A stretch of DNA of 64,000 bases from Streptomyces sp. NBC_00569 (GTDB taxonomy: Bacteria > Actinomycetota > Actinomycetes > Streptomycetales > Streptomycetaceae). Of the stretch, positions 33,020-41,121 are shown piece after piece. How positions within the stretch are numbered: position 1 is the first letter of the stretch; each line of letters begins with the position of its first letter. The DNA is taken from positions 8,611,001 to 8,675,000 of the forward strand of contig NZ_CP107783.1 in NCBI RefSeq assembly GCF_036345255.1, written 5' to 3'. Both the position numbers and the translations under genes were made by a program. The notes under the pieces were generated by a model. That model was not told the origin of the DNA, made no database searches, and saw only the letters and a program-made list of their open reading frames with translations.

Positions 33020-34001
33020 GCGCTGGATGCAGCCGGGCCTCATCATCGCCAGTGATGACCCGAGCAGCAAGCCCGGGCTTCAGCCTCGGGTAGTTGACCG
33101 GGTAGTCGTCACGGACACCGGGCGTCGCGCCCGCTCTGCCGAGGCCCACCGCGAGCACCCCACGCGCCAGATCGCCTCCCGAGTGGTGCCCGACGGCGAG
33201 CAGTTCGCGCAGAGCGGGTTCCAACGAGCCGTCCCCGCTCACTGCCCGCAGGAACGCGTGGGCCTGCGGCACGCATTCGCCGCGCACCGCGTGCCGCAGG
33301 AGTGCCGCCGAGAGCAGTGGTGTGCGCAGGGTCGCGTCCGCGACCGCCTCCGAGAGCGGTGCGAGAGGGCCTCCCCACGCTCGGCTCGCCAGCAGCGCGC
33401 CGCACAGGATGTCGTCACCGGACGGGGTGAGCCCCGGGCCGAGGCCGACCAGCGCGCGGGCGGCCCGCCGGACTTCGCCCGCGTCATCGGTGTGCAGGGC
33501 GTGGCGCAGGTCGGTCAGACGGGGCGCCAGCGGGGGCGGCAGGGGGTGCGCCGACGCGTCGAGCAGCGCCGCCACCCGCCCGAGGCGGGCGGGGTCCGGT
33601 GGGGAGGAGGCGTCCTGGACACGGGGCGGTGTCCAGGACGCCTCCGGTTCGAAGCGAACGGGCCCGATGACTACGCGGCCTGCCCCGAAGCCGGCCCGCG
33701 GTGTGTCGAGGTCCAACGGCCGGTCCGCCGACGAGAAGGGCAGCACGAGCGCGTTCGGCAGGAGGATCGCGTCCCGGGTCACCACGGCGAGCGCGGGCAA
33801 CTCCTGGTCTCCGGTGGCGAGATGGACCGCGTGGCGGGTGGCGGCGACGACGCGGGCCGGCCGGGGCGGACCGTGCAGCAGCGGGGCGACGGCCGTGCTG
33901 ATGGTGCCGAGGTGCGTGTGACGGACGGTGCCGAGGTGTACCTGCTCGGGGCGGGTCACCTCAGCCCGTGCGGATGCCCCGCCGGCCGCCGTGCCCGTCA
34001 T
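33009..34001 (-). CDS. DUF2877 protein, AllH-like oxamate carbamoyltransferase subunit
   Basis: 330 codons. The DUF2877 core is clear: ALVGLGPGLTPSGDDILCG (residues about 187-205) and GHHSGGDLARGVLAVGLG. The E. coli relative YlbF (AllH) forms oxamate carbamoyltransferase with FdrA (AllF) and YlbE (AllG). ATG 34001 overlaps the stop of the DUF1116 gene in an ATGA junction, so the subunits are translationally coupled. The last about 30 codons (from NYPRLKPG) read through the right end of the IS remnant, so the native C-terminus has been replaced by a short element-derived tail. The catalytic-type motifs lie upstream of this, so activity may survive. Confidence 0.85.
   Translation of the reverse strand: MTGTAAGGASARAEVTRPEQVHLGTVRHTHLGTISTAVAPLLHGPPRPARVVAATRHAVHLATGDQELPALAVVTRDAILLPNALVLPFSSADRPLDLDTPRAGFGAGRVVIGPVRFEPEASWTPPRVQDASSPPDPARLGRVAALLDASAHPLPPPLAPRLTDLRHALHTDDAGEVRRAARALVGLGPGLTPSGDDILCGALLASRAWGGPLAPLSEAVADATLRTPLLSAALLRHAVRGECVPQAHAFLRAVSGDGSLEPALRELLAVGHHSGGDLARGVLAVGLGRAGATPGVRDDYPVNYPRLKPGLAARVITGDDEARLHPALTR
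33072..33090. repeat. IS right-end hairpin
   Basis: CCCG-GGC-TTCA-GCC-T-CGGG, with the same loop and bulged T as the left-end hairpin, followed by TAGTTGAC, the likely element tip. Confidence 0.7.
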
Positions 34002-35431
34002 TCCCCGGGCTCCGGGGGCACGTCGAAGGCGCTCAGCGCGTCCGTGAAGCAGCGCATCGGGGCGTGGGTGAGGCCGGCGCCGATCTGGCCGATGCCCGGT
34101 TCGCGGTGGGCGATGCCCGTGGTGATGACCGGTTCGAGGCCCGTGTCGACGACCTTGCGGATGTCGAGGCCGACGGGGCTGCCGACGAAGTCGAGGCCGG
34201 GGAGGCGGTAGTCGCGGTGTCGGCCGACGGTGAGCGTCGCCATCTCCTGGCTGACGCGACGGGCCCCCTCGGGGGTGCCGCCCACGAAGCCGACGATCGC
34301 CGGCGCGGCGGCCAGCGCGAATCCGCCCAGGCCGTGCATCTCGGTGATGGCGCTGTCACCGATGTCCGGGTTGGCGTCGGCGGGCCCGTATCCGGCGAAG
34401 TAGAGGCCGTCCACGGGGGCGGCGGGTGCCGTGAACCAGGCGTCGCCGAGGCCGCTGACGCGGATGCCGACATCGACCCCGTTGCGCGCGAAGGCGGTGA
34501 CGACCGTGGAGTGCGGCACGCCGTGCCCGGCCAGCAGCGCCAACTTGCTCGCGGCCATCGAGAAGTTGAGGAACCAGTAGTTGTTGTCGCGCAGGAAGTC
34601 CAGCGCCTCGATCCCGCCGAGTTCCGCGTGCCGGGCGAGCGCGGCGGAGAGCTCGCGGGTGAGCAGGGCGCTCGCGGCGGTGTTGCGGCTGTGGCACTCG
34701 TCGCCCATCTGAAGGGCCTGTGCGGTGACCGACCGCAGGTTGACCGGCTCGGCCAGCGAGCCGATCGCCGCCCGCAGCGCGGGGCCGAGGCGCTCTCCCA
34801 TCCAGCGCAGCCGCTTCATCACGTCGTCGCCGAGCGCGCCGTAGCGCAGGCAGCGGCCCTGCCCCTCGTTGAGGTTGGAGTAGGCCCGCAGTCCCGTGGC
34901 CTCGTCCTCCACGACGAGCAGGGGCATGGACGCGGAGATGACGCCCGCCATCGGGCCGACGGCGTCGTGGTGATGGCAGGGGGCGAAGCGGATGGCTCCC
35001 GTGTCGGCGAGTGCTTCCGCGTCCGGTGCCGTCGTGGCCCAGCCCTCCAGGAGCGCGGCGCCGACGACGGCGGCCCGCATCGGGCCGCACATGCGCTGCC
35101 ACTCGATCGGCGGTCCGGCGTGCAACAGGAGCTTCTCCTGGGCCAGTTCAGGGATGAGTTCCCCGGCCGGGCGGACGTCGGTCCACTGTGGCACGACGCC
35201 GAGTATCCGCTCGAGTGCTTCGGCGTTGGCCGCCTCGACGGCCGGGTGCGCGACCAGGCGGGCGAGCCTGCCGCCGAGTTCCGGATCACCGTGGGCCGGG
35301 GGTCGCCAGTCGACCGCCGTCACCGTCGCCCCCGCGGACCGCGGCGGCCCGGCGAACGCGTCGACACCGACGTTCACGACGTGCGGTACGCCGGTCAGGA
35401 GGCCCTGCGCGGGCGCGGCCTGTGCGGTCAT
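33998..35431 (-). CDS. DUF1116 protein, AllG-like oxamate carbamoyltransferase subunit
   Basis: 477-residue DUF1116 protein, the family of E. coli YlbE (AllG) and YahG. Conserved stretches include APCHHHDAVGPMAGVISASM (residues about 150-169), GQGRCLRYGALGDDVMKRL, GDECHSRNTAASALL and NNYWFLNFSMAASKLAL. In the E. coli complex this is probably the main catalytic subunit. ATG 35431 overlaps the FdrA stop (ATGA) and its own stop overlaps the DUF2877 start, so three subunits form one coupled operon. Assignment as a carbamoyltransferase comes from gene order and homology; the acceptor substrate is unknown. Confidence 0.88.
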   Translation of the reverse strand: MTAQAAPAQGLLTGVPHVVNVGVDAFAGPPRSAGATVTAVDWRPPAHGDPELGGRLARLVAHPAVEAANAEALERILGVVPQWTDVRPAGELIPELAQEKLLLHAGPPIEWQRMCGPMRAAVVGAALLEGWATTAPDAEALADTGAIRFAPCHHHDAVGPMAGVISASMPLLVVEDEATGLRAYSNLNEGQGRCLRYGALGDDVMKRLRWMGERLGPALRAAIGSLAEPVNLRSVTAQALQMGDECHSRNTAASALLTRELSAALARHAELGGIEALDFLRDNNYWFLNFSMAASKLALLAGHGVPHSTVVTAFARNGVDVGIRVSGLGDAWFTAPAAPVDGLYFAGYGPADANPDIGDSAITEMHGLGGFALAAAPAIVGFVGGTPEGARRVSQEMATLTVGRHRDYRLPGLDFVGSPVGLDIRKVVDTGLEPVITTGIAHREPGIGQIGAGLTHAPMRCFTDALSAFDVPPEPGE

Positions 35432-37005
35432 GCGGTCTCTCCGATCCGGGAGGATGAGGCGGCGGCGGAGCCGGGGGCGGCGGATGCGAGAGTCAAGTCG
35501 CCATCGATGGAGAGGAGTTCGGCGCACACCCGTGCGGCGCTCGTGCTGCTGTCGACGACGTACGCACCCGCGTCCCGCAGAATCCGCTGCTGTGCGGTGA
35601 GCCCCTGCGGGTCGTCGTCGGTGCCCACGACGAACGCGATCACCGGCGGGGAGTCGTCAGGAGCCTCGGCCAGGGCCTCGGCGAGAGCCGCTGCCGGATC
35701 AGGCGCCGCGCCGTGTCCGATGACCACGTCGAGGACGACCGCGGCGCTCCGTGGGTCCGCGAGTGCTGCTCGCAGATACGCCGTGCGCACCGTGGGGTCG
35801 ATCATCGGGTGGGGGCGCCCGGCGGTGAACTCGTCGTCGCCCAGGTCGAGTACGAGATGCCGGTCCGGCAGACGTGGGGCGGCGCCCGGCACCGGCGGGG
35901 GAGCGGTGCGGGTGATGTCACCGAGCGCCGGGCCGAGCAGCAGGGCCGCCTCATGGGCGAACGTGCCTCCCGCGTACAGGGCCCGCAGCAGGCGGCGCGG
36001 CGGAGCGGGGGCGGGCAGCTTGGGCAGCTCCTCCCCCGGCGGCAGCGCTCCGCCGACGGCAAGGGAAGCCGCGGACCGCGCTGCCTCCGAGAGAGTGGGC
36101 GCGAGCGTCACGCCGGCCGGGGCGGGGGCGGTCCCGTCCGTGCCGAGGAAGCAGGCCACCACCGGTTTCCCCAACGCGCCCGCGTGCCGCAGCAGTTGCC
36201 CGGCCACGTGAGGCGCGGGCGGTTTGGACACGAGGACGATGACCTCCGTGGCGGGGTCCGCGGCCAGGGCGTCGAGCCCGGCCCGCATCGTCGGCCCGCC
36301 CACGTCCGCGCTCACGTCGCGGCTGCCCGTGCCGATCACATGGCTGACCCCCGAGCCCAGGGAGTGCAGCAGACTCGACACCTGTTGCAGTCCCGTACCG
36401 GAGGCCCCGACCAGGCCGACGCAGCCCGCCCGCACCTCGTTGGCGAAGCCGAGGGGGATGCCGCCGATGACGGCGGTACCGCAGTCCGGGCCCATGACGA
36501 GCAGCCCGCGGCGGGCGGCCTCGCGCTTCAGGAGCACCTCCTGCTCGATCGGCACGTGATCGCTGAAGACGAAGGCGTGCATGCCCAGGCGCAGCGCCTT
36601 GAGCGCCTCGGCGGCCGCGTACGGTCCGGGGGTGGAGATCAGCGCGAGGCTCGCGCCGGCGGGGGCGCCGGCGAGCGAGCGCACCGGGGGCCCGGCGTCC
36701 GCACCGGCCTCCGGTCCTGCGCCCGGTCCCTCGCCGGGACCGGACAGGGCATCGATCACCAGGGCGAGGGCGGTGTCCACCGCGTCGGGTTCGCCGCGGA
36801 CGGCGACGAGCAGGTCGTTGGGTCCGGCGTCGTGGCCCGGGCTGGTCAGCAGCCCCGACCGCGCGAGGACGTCGCGGTTGGCGGGTGTGCCCATCACGAG
36901 GCTGATGGTTTCGACGCCCGGCGGTTCGGCCAGGCGGGCGGCGACCCTCATGAGGGCGACGGAGTCGGCGTAGAGATCCTTGTGCACGGCGTTTCGCAGC
37001 ACCAT
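35428..37005 (-). CDS. fdrA: FdrA-family acyl-CoA synthetase-like subunit (AllF-like)
   Basis: 525-residue protein with the succinyl-CoA-synthetase-like layout of FdrA. The N-terminus MVLRNAVHKDLYADSVALM is typical. CoA-ligase-type elements are FSDHVPIEQEVLLKREA, MGPDCGTAVIGGIPLGFAN and VGASGTGLQQVSSLLHS (residues about 165-240), followed by GTGSRDVSADVGG. In E. coli, FdrA (AllF) acts with AllG and AllH to transfer a carbamoyl group to phosphate. It lies 133 bases after PucR on the same strand and is coupled to the next gene. Confidence 0.9.
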   Translation of the reverse strand: MVLRNAVHKDLYADSVALMRVAARLAEPPGVETISLVMGTPANRDVLARSGLLTSPGHDAGPNDLLVAVRGEPDAVDTALALVIDALSGPGEGPGAGPEAGADAGPPVRSLAGAPAGASLALISTPGPYAAAEALKALRLGMHAFVFSDHVPIEQEVLLKREAARRGLLVMGPDCGTAVIGGIPLGFANEVRAGCVGLVGASGTGLQQVSSLLHSLGSGVSHVIGTGSRDVSADVGGPTMRAGLDALAADPATEVIVLVSKPPAPHVAGQLLRHAGALGKPVVACFLGTDGTAPAPAGVTLAPTLSEAARSAASLAVGGALPPGEELPKLPAPAPPRRLLRALYAGGTFAHEAALLLGPALGDITRTAPPPVPGAAPRLPDRHLVLDLGDDEFTAGRPHPMIDPTVRTAYLRAALADPRSAAVVLDVVIGHGAAPDPAAALAEALAEAPDDSPPVIAFVVGTDDDPQGLTAQQRILRDAGAYVVDSSTSAARVCAELLSIDGDLTLASAAPGSAAASSSRIGETA

Positions 37006-37138
37006 GGCTCCGACTCTAGGCAGCGGCCCGCCCCTCGCAGCATGGCTCGAAGTGCCAGAACCGGACGGGGAATTACCGGCAACGGGTGACAGTGACCCGC
37101 CTTCGCGGGGGTCGGCGTCAGCCGTGCGGAGGGCACGC

Positions 37139-38755
37139 TCAGCGCCGGTCGCGCGCGGAGAGCAACCGGTGGGCGTGGACGGCCAGTTCGGTCTGGAGTC
37201 GGGCTGTCGGCCGGCGTTCGAGACCGCCGGTGAGGCGGTCGATCTGGCGCAGTCGATAGCGCAGGGTGTTGTAGTGGACGTGCAGCCGCGCGGCGGTGGC
37301 CACGCCGTTGCGGTCGTGGAGGAGGTAGACGCCGAGGGTCTCGACGAGGCTGCCCTCGTGCTCGGCGTCATGGGCGAGCAGCGGGCCGAGCGCGTCGTCG
37401 ACGAGGGCCGCGAGCTCCGTCGCGGGCAGCTGGCCGAGGAGCCGGTACACCCCCAGGTCCGCATGGCCGCGGACGAAGTCTGGGCCGTGCAGTTCGCGGC
37501 CGAGCGTCAGGGTCTGAGCCGCTTCCTCGTAGCTGTGGTGGTAGTCGGTGAAGTCGTCCCGGACGGTTCCGGCGGCGACCGCCACGTCCCAGTCGGGGTG
37601 TGCGGCGGTGACAGCCGCGTGCAGGGCCTGACATCGGCCGTTGAGGGACGGCCCCGGTTCCATCAGCAGGACGAGTCCGCTCTGACTGCCCCAGATGATC
37701 GCGCCGGGCCCGGCCGCCGACCGCACAAGGGGCAACAGCCGCTCCTCCAGAGCGAGTTCGGTGTCGGTGGGGCCGCCGGTGCCGGTGGAGGCGACCTCGA
37801 CGAGGACGACCGCACGGGGCAGGCGCAGGTTCCAGCCCATGGCCGCCGCGCGGCGCGCGGTCTCGGCGCGGTCGCGCGGCGGCCGTGAGACCAGTTCCAT
37901 CAGGAGCAGCGTGCGGTAGCGCTGCTGGCGGCTGGCCAGGGCGCGTTCCTGGGCGGCGATGGTGGCCGCGACGGTCGTGGCGTGCTCGAGCGCCATCCGT
38001 TGATGAGTGTCGAGCTCATGAGGGGAAGGCGAGGCAGCCCCGGCCTCGTGATCCGCGGCCGGGGCGTCGTCCCGCCACAGGGCCACGGCGCCGCTCGCGC
38101 CGGTGCCCGTCTCGATGGCGCGCTCGGCGGCGGGCGGGACGTCGGAGGGCGGGGAGCCCGCGGAGGCCAGGATCCACCCGTGCTCGTCGAGCACGGCGGC
38201 CGCGCAACCGGACAGTTCGAGGAGTACGTTCATGAGCTCCTGGTAGGAGCCTCCGTCGAGGGCCACCGCCGTGAGCCGTTCATGGATGGCGCGCGAACGC
38301 TCCAACTCCAGGGCCTGACGGTTCAGTACGGTGCCCAGCACCTCGGACAGGATGTCGTTGAACATGACGGCACCCGGCAACTCGACGACGGGGAAGCCGA
38401 GTTCGTCCGCCACCGCCAGCATCACCGGCGGCAACGCGGGCAGATAGGGACCGACCTTCACGGCCAGGGCGGCGAGGCCGCGCTCGGCGAGTACGGGGAT
38501 CAGGTCGCTCAGCGCCTCGGCGTCGTCACGGACGGCGTAGGCGGTGGTCAGCAGCAGTTCGCCGCCGCGCATCCAGCGCACGATGTCGGGAACTTCCATG
38601 ATGTTGACGACGCGGATACGGCGGCCGCGGCCGCGGGCCCCGGCGACGAGTCGTGCGCCGCTGAGGCAGGGCAGGGCCAGTGCCTCGCTCACGGTCAGCC
38701 CGGGGGAGAGGCCGTAGGGGACGGTCGGGGCGGTACCGATACCGATGCCTGTCAT
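37139..38755 (-). CDS. PucR-family transcriptional regulator
   Basis: 538-residue regulator of the purine/nitrogen catabolism type. An N-terminal PucR domain (SGARLVAGARGRGRRIRVVN then EVPDIVRWMRGGELLLTTAY, residues about 32-73) is followed by a central GGDEF-like region. The C-terminal HTH_30 reads TLGVYLLHDRNGVATAARLH and VHYNTLRYRLRQIDRLTG. PucR activates allantoin/purine genes in Bacillus. Its position at the junction of the two divergent arms, next to fdrA and carbamate kinase, makes it the probable activator of the whole cluster. A repeated CGCG-N-GTAAC lies just upstream. Confidence 0.9.
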   Translation of the reverse strand: MTGIGIGTAPTVPYGLSPGLTVSEALALPCLSGARLVAGARGRGRRIRVVNIMEVPDIVRWMRGGELLLTTAYAVRDDAEALSDLIPVLAERGLAALAVKVGPYLPALPPVMLAVADELGFPVVELPGAVMFNDILSEVLGTVLNRQALELERSRAIHERLTAVALDGGSYQELMNVLLELSGCAAAVLDEHGWILASAGSPPSDVPPAAERAIETGTGASGAVALWRDDAPAADHEAGAASPSPHELDTHQRMALEHATTVAATIAAQERALASRQQRYRTLLLMELVSRPPRDRAETARRAAAMGWNLRLPRAVVLVEVASTGTGGPTDTELALEERLLPLVRSAAGPGAIIWGSQSGLVLLMEPGPSLNGRCQALHAAVTAAHPDWDVAVAAGTVRDDFTDYHHSYEEAAQTLTLGRELHGPDFVRGHADLGVYRLLGQLPATELAALVDDALGPLLAHDAEHEGSLVETLGVYLLHDRNGVATAARLHVHYNTLRYRLRQIDRLTGGLERRPTARLQTELAVHAHRLLSARDRR

Positions 38756-38776
38756 GCACAGTCACTATGCGACAGC

Positions 38777-38807
38777 CGCGAGTAACCTGTAATACCCCGC
38801 GCGTAAC
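38777..38807. promoter_or_regulatory. Direct repeat CGCG(A/C)GTAAC, period 21: PucR site candidate
   Basis: CGCGAGTAAC (38777-38786) and CGCGCGTAAC (38798-38807) differ at one position and lie two helical turns apart in the divergent promoter region between pucR and the carbamate kinase gene. Confidence 0.45.
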
Positions 38808-38917
38808 TTCCATGTTTCCCTCTGTGGTTGGGGACGCCCCTTGTCAGCGGGTGTCAACGGCGGACGGCTCATCCTGGCGTCCGGTGCCCATGACCGGCTC
38901 GGCACGCCTCTCTTACG

Positions 38918-39958
38918 GTGACCCGCATGACTCCCCGAGCCGTGCCGAGGACAGCGGTGGTCGCCATCGGCGGCAACGCGCTGCTGCGCGGTGGCACCCA
39001 CGCCACCGTCGCCGAACAGGTCGAGGCCGCGCGCCGGCTCGCGTCGCCCGTGGTGACGCTGGCCGACACGGGGTGGCGGGTCGTGGTCACCCACGGCAAC
39101 GGCCCCCAGGTCGGATTCATCAAGCGCCGCGCGGATCTCGCGGCAGCCCTGGCCCCCGAACTGCCCGCCCTCGGCCTCGACATGTGCGTGGCCGGCTCTC
39201 AGGGCGGCCTCGGATACATCCTGGCGACCGCGATCGCGAGCCGCCTCAGGTCGCTCGGGCGCGCCGACGACCGGGTCGCCGCCCTGATCACCCACACCGT
39301 GGTGGACGCGCACGACGAGGCGTTCAGCCACCCGACCAAACCCATCGGAGCCTTCTATCCGGCAGCCAGAGCACGGGAGTTGGCGGATCTTCACGACTGG
39401 ACAGTGGCGGAGGAGGGCGAGCGGGGCTGGCGCCGCGTGGTCCCGTCGCCCCGGCCGCGCCGGGTCCTCGAGACGCAGTCCGTACGGGCACTGTCCTCGG
39501 CAGGATTCACGGTGATCGCGGCCGGTGGCGGTGGGATCCCTCTCGTGGAAGGCGACGACGGTGGCTACCAGGGCGTCGAAGCCGTCATCGACAAGGATCT
39601 GACCTCGGCGCATCTCGCGGCGGAACTCGGCGCGGACCTGCTGGTCATCACCACCGCTGTCGAACGCGTAGCCGTCGACTACGGCCGGCCCACGCAGCGC
39701 TTCCTGGACCGGCTGACCTGCGCCGAGGCCGAACGGCTCCTGGCCCAGGGCCAGTTCCCGCCGGGCAGCATGGGCCCCAAGATCAGTGCCGCCCTCGACT
39801 TCCTGCGCGGCGCCCCCGGCCGCCAGGTGCTCATCACCTCACCGCAGCAGCTGGGCGCCGCCCTCGACGGACACGGCGGCACCTGGCTCGACAGCGACCC
39901 GGCGCGGACCACCGAAGAACCCCTCAACGGCACCGTCACGGCAGGGAGGCCGCAGTGA
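38918..39958 (+). CDS. arcC: Carbamate kinase (ArcC/AllK family)
   Basis: 346 residues (from GTG 38918; ATG 38927 is equally possible). It makes ATP from carbamoyl phosphate and ADP. Family motifs are AIGGNALL (residues about 17-24), THGNGPQVGFIKRRAD, AGSQGGLGY, the DKDLTSAHLA nucleotide loop, and FPPGSMGPKISAAL. In E. coli AllK follows the AllFGH genes in the same pathway. Here it heads the opposite arm of the divergent cluster, and its stop overlaps the next start (GTGA). It shows that the pathway ends in carbamoyl phosphate. Confidence 0.92.
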   Translation: MTRMTPRAVPRTAVVAIGGNALLRGGTHATVAEQVEAARRLASPVVTLADTGWRVVVTHGNGPQVGFIKRRADLAAALAPELPALGLDMCVAGSQGGLGYILATAIASRLRSLGRADDRVAALITHTVVDAHDEAFSHPTKPIGAFYPAARARELADLHDWTVAEEGERGWRRVVPSPRPRRVLETQSVRALSSAGFTVIAAGGGGIPLVEGDDGGYQGVEAVIDKDLTSAHLAAELGADLLVITTAVERVAVDYGRPTQRFLDRLTCAEAERLLAQGQFPPGSMGPKISAALDFLRGAPGRQVLITSPQQLGAALDGHGGTWLDSDPARTTEEPLNGTVTAGRPQ

Positions 39959-41019
39959 TTCTCGAAGCGGGACAAGGCCCGATCGACGGCACGCACTATC
40001 TGCGAGCCACACCGGAGACCGTCGGCTGGGGGCGGCTGCCGTGCCGCACCACGGCGCCGGCGCTCACGATCGACTCCGGCGACAGCGTCACCTTCGACAC
40101 CGTCTCGCACGAGGGCATCCTGGAGGACCAGGGGCGCGACCCGGCGGCCTTCTTCGGGCGGTACGGCATCGCCGCGACCGAAGTGCTCTCCGACGCACGC
40201 CTGCTGGCGAAGTCCCCGCCGCCACGGGACCCGGACGAGGACGGCCCCCATGTCGTCAGCGCGCCCGTCCACATCAGGGGCGCCGAGCCGGGTGACCTCC
40301 TCAAGGCCGAAGTGCTGTCCCTGCACCGGCGTGCCGACTACGGCGTCATCTCCAGCAGGCACGGCCGTGGCGCCCTGCCGGGCGAATTCGCCCGCACGGC
40401 ACCGGAGTTCACCCTCTGCGAGGTGGAGCGCGCCGACGGCCGGGACGTCGGCGTGATCCGCTACGCCGAGGGCCGGGCGGCCCGGTTCCCGCTGCGGCCC
40501 TTCATGGGCATCATGGGCGTGGCCACCGACACGGACGGATCGCAGCACTCGGTGCCGCCGGGACGGCACGGCGGCAACCTGGACATCAAGGAACTCGAGA
40601 CGCGCTCCGCGCTGTATCTGCCCGTACAGGCGGCCGGGGCGGGCTTCTACACCGGAGATCCGCACTACGCCCAGGGCAACGGCGAAGTCGCCCTCACCGC
40701 CCTGGAGGCGCCGCTGCGCGCCACGTTCCGGCTCACCCTCCTCAAGGGCGCACGGGCCCGCGCGGCGGCCGCGACCCTCACGCACCCCTTCGGCGAGACC
40801 GACCGGCACTGGATCCCCGTGGGGCTGCACGAGGACCTGGACGAGGCGATGCGGGAAGCGGTCCGCGCCGCCGTCCGCTTCCTCACGGACCGCTTCGGCA
40901 TGGACGGGCCGTCCGCGTACGCCTACCTGAGCGCGGCGGCGGACTTCGAGATCTCGCAGGTCGTCGACCAGGTCCAGGGAGTGCACTGCCTCATCCGCAA
41001 GGCGGACTTCCCTGACTGA
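39955..41019 (+). CDS. Acetamidase/formamidase-family amidase
   Basis: 354-residue member of the FmdA/AmdA family, which releases ammonia from small amides. Conserved elements are SGDSVTFDTVSHEG (residues about 40-53), ISSRHGRGALPGEF, FMGIMGVATD, RHGGNLDIKELETRSALYLP and GDPHYAQGNGEV, where His/Asp residues form the metal site. GTG 39955 overlaps the kinase stop, so the two are coupled. In this cluster it may remove the amide nitrogen of a pathway intermediate. Its real substrate is unknown. Confidence 0.9.
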   Translation: MILEAGQGPIDGTHYLRATPETVGWGRLPCRTTAPALTIDSGDSVTFDTVSHEGILEDQGRDPAAFFGRYGIAATEVLSDARLLAKSPPPRDPDEDGPHVVSAPVHIRGAEPGDLLKAEVLSLHRRADYGVISSRHGRGALPGEFARTAPEFTLCEVERADGRDVGVIRYAEGRAARFPLRPFMGIMGVATDTDGSQHSVPPGRHGGNLDIKELETRSALYLPVQAAGAGFYTGDPHYAQGNGEVALTALEAPLRATFRLTLLKGARARAAAATLTHPFGETDRHWIPVGLHEDLDEAMREAVRAAVRFLTDRFGMDGPSAYAYLSAAADFEISQVVDQVQGVHCLIRKADFPD

Positions 41020-41121
41020 TCCGGTCCGATCCAGCCCGATCGCGATCGCGGCTGACTCTGCCTGCCGCGTACGCCGGCCCCCCCGCATCCGCCCCCGCCC
41101 CTCCACTCACCGGGAGCTCGC

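Larger units (their letters stand above)
32303..33100. mobile_element. IS200/IS605-family element, internally deleted
   Basis: Between two convergent chromosomal genes lies an element with both ends but a gutted middle. The left end has a hairpin with bulged T (32317-32337), then the 3' part of tnpA on the minus strand. The right part is the 3' part of tnpB on the plus strand and a matching end hairpin (33072-33090). Homology to both genes meets at about 32700, so a deletion removed both 5' halves. Boundaries are estimated from the hairpins and the AGTTGAC-like right tip; no target duplication is expected for this family. Confidence 0.8.
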
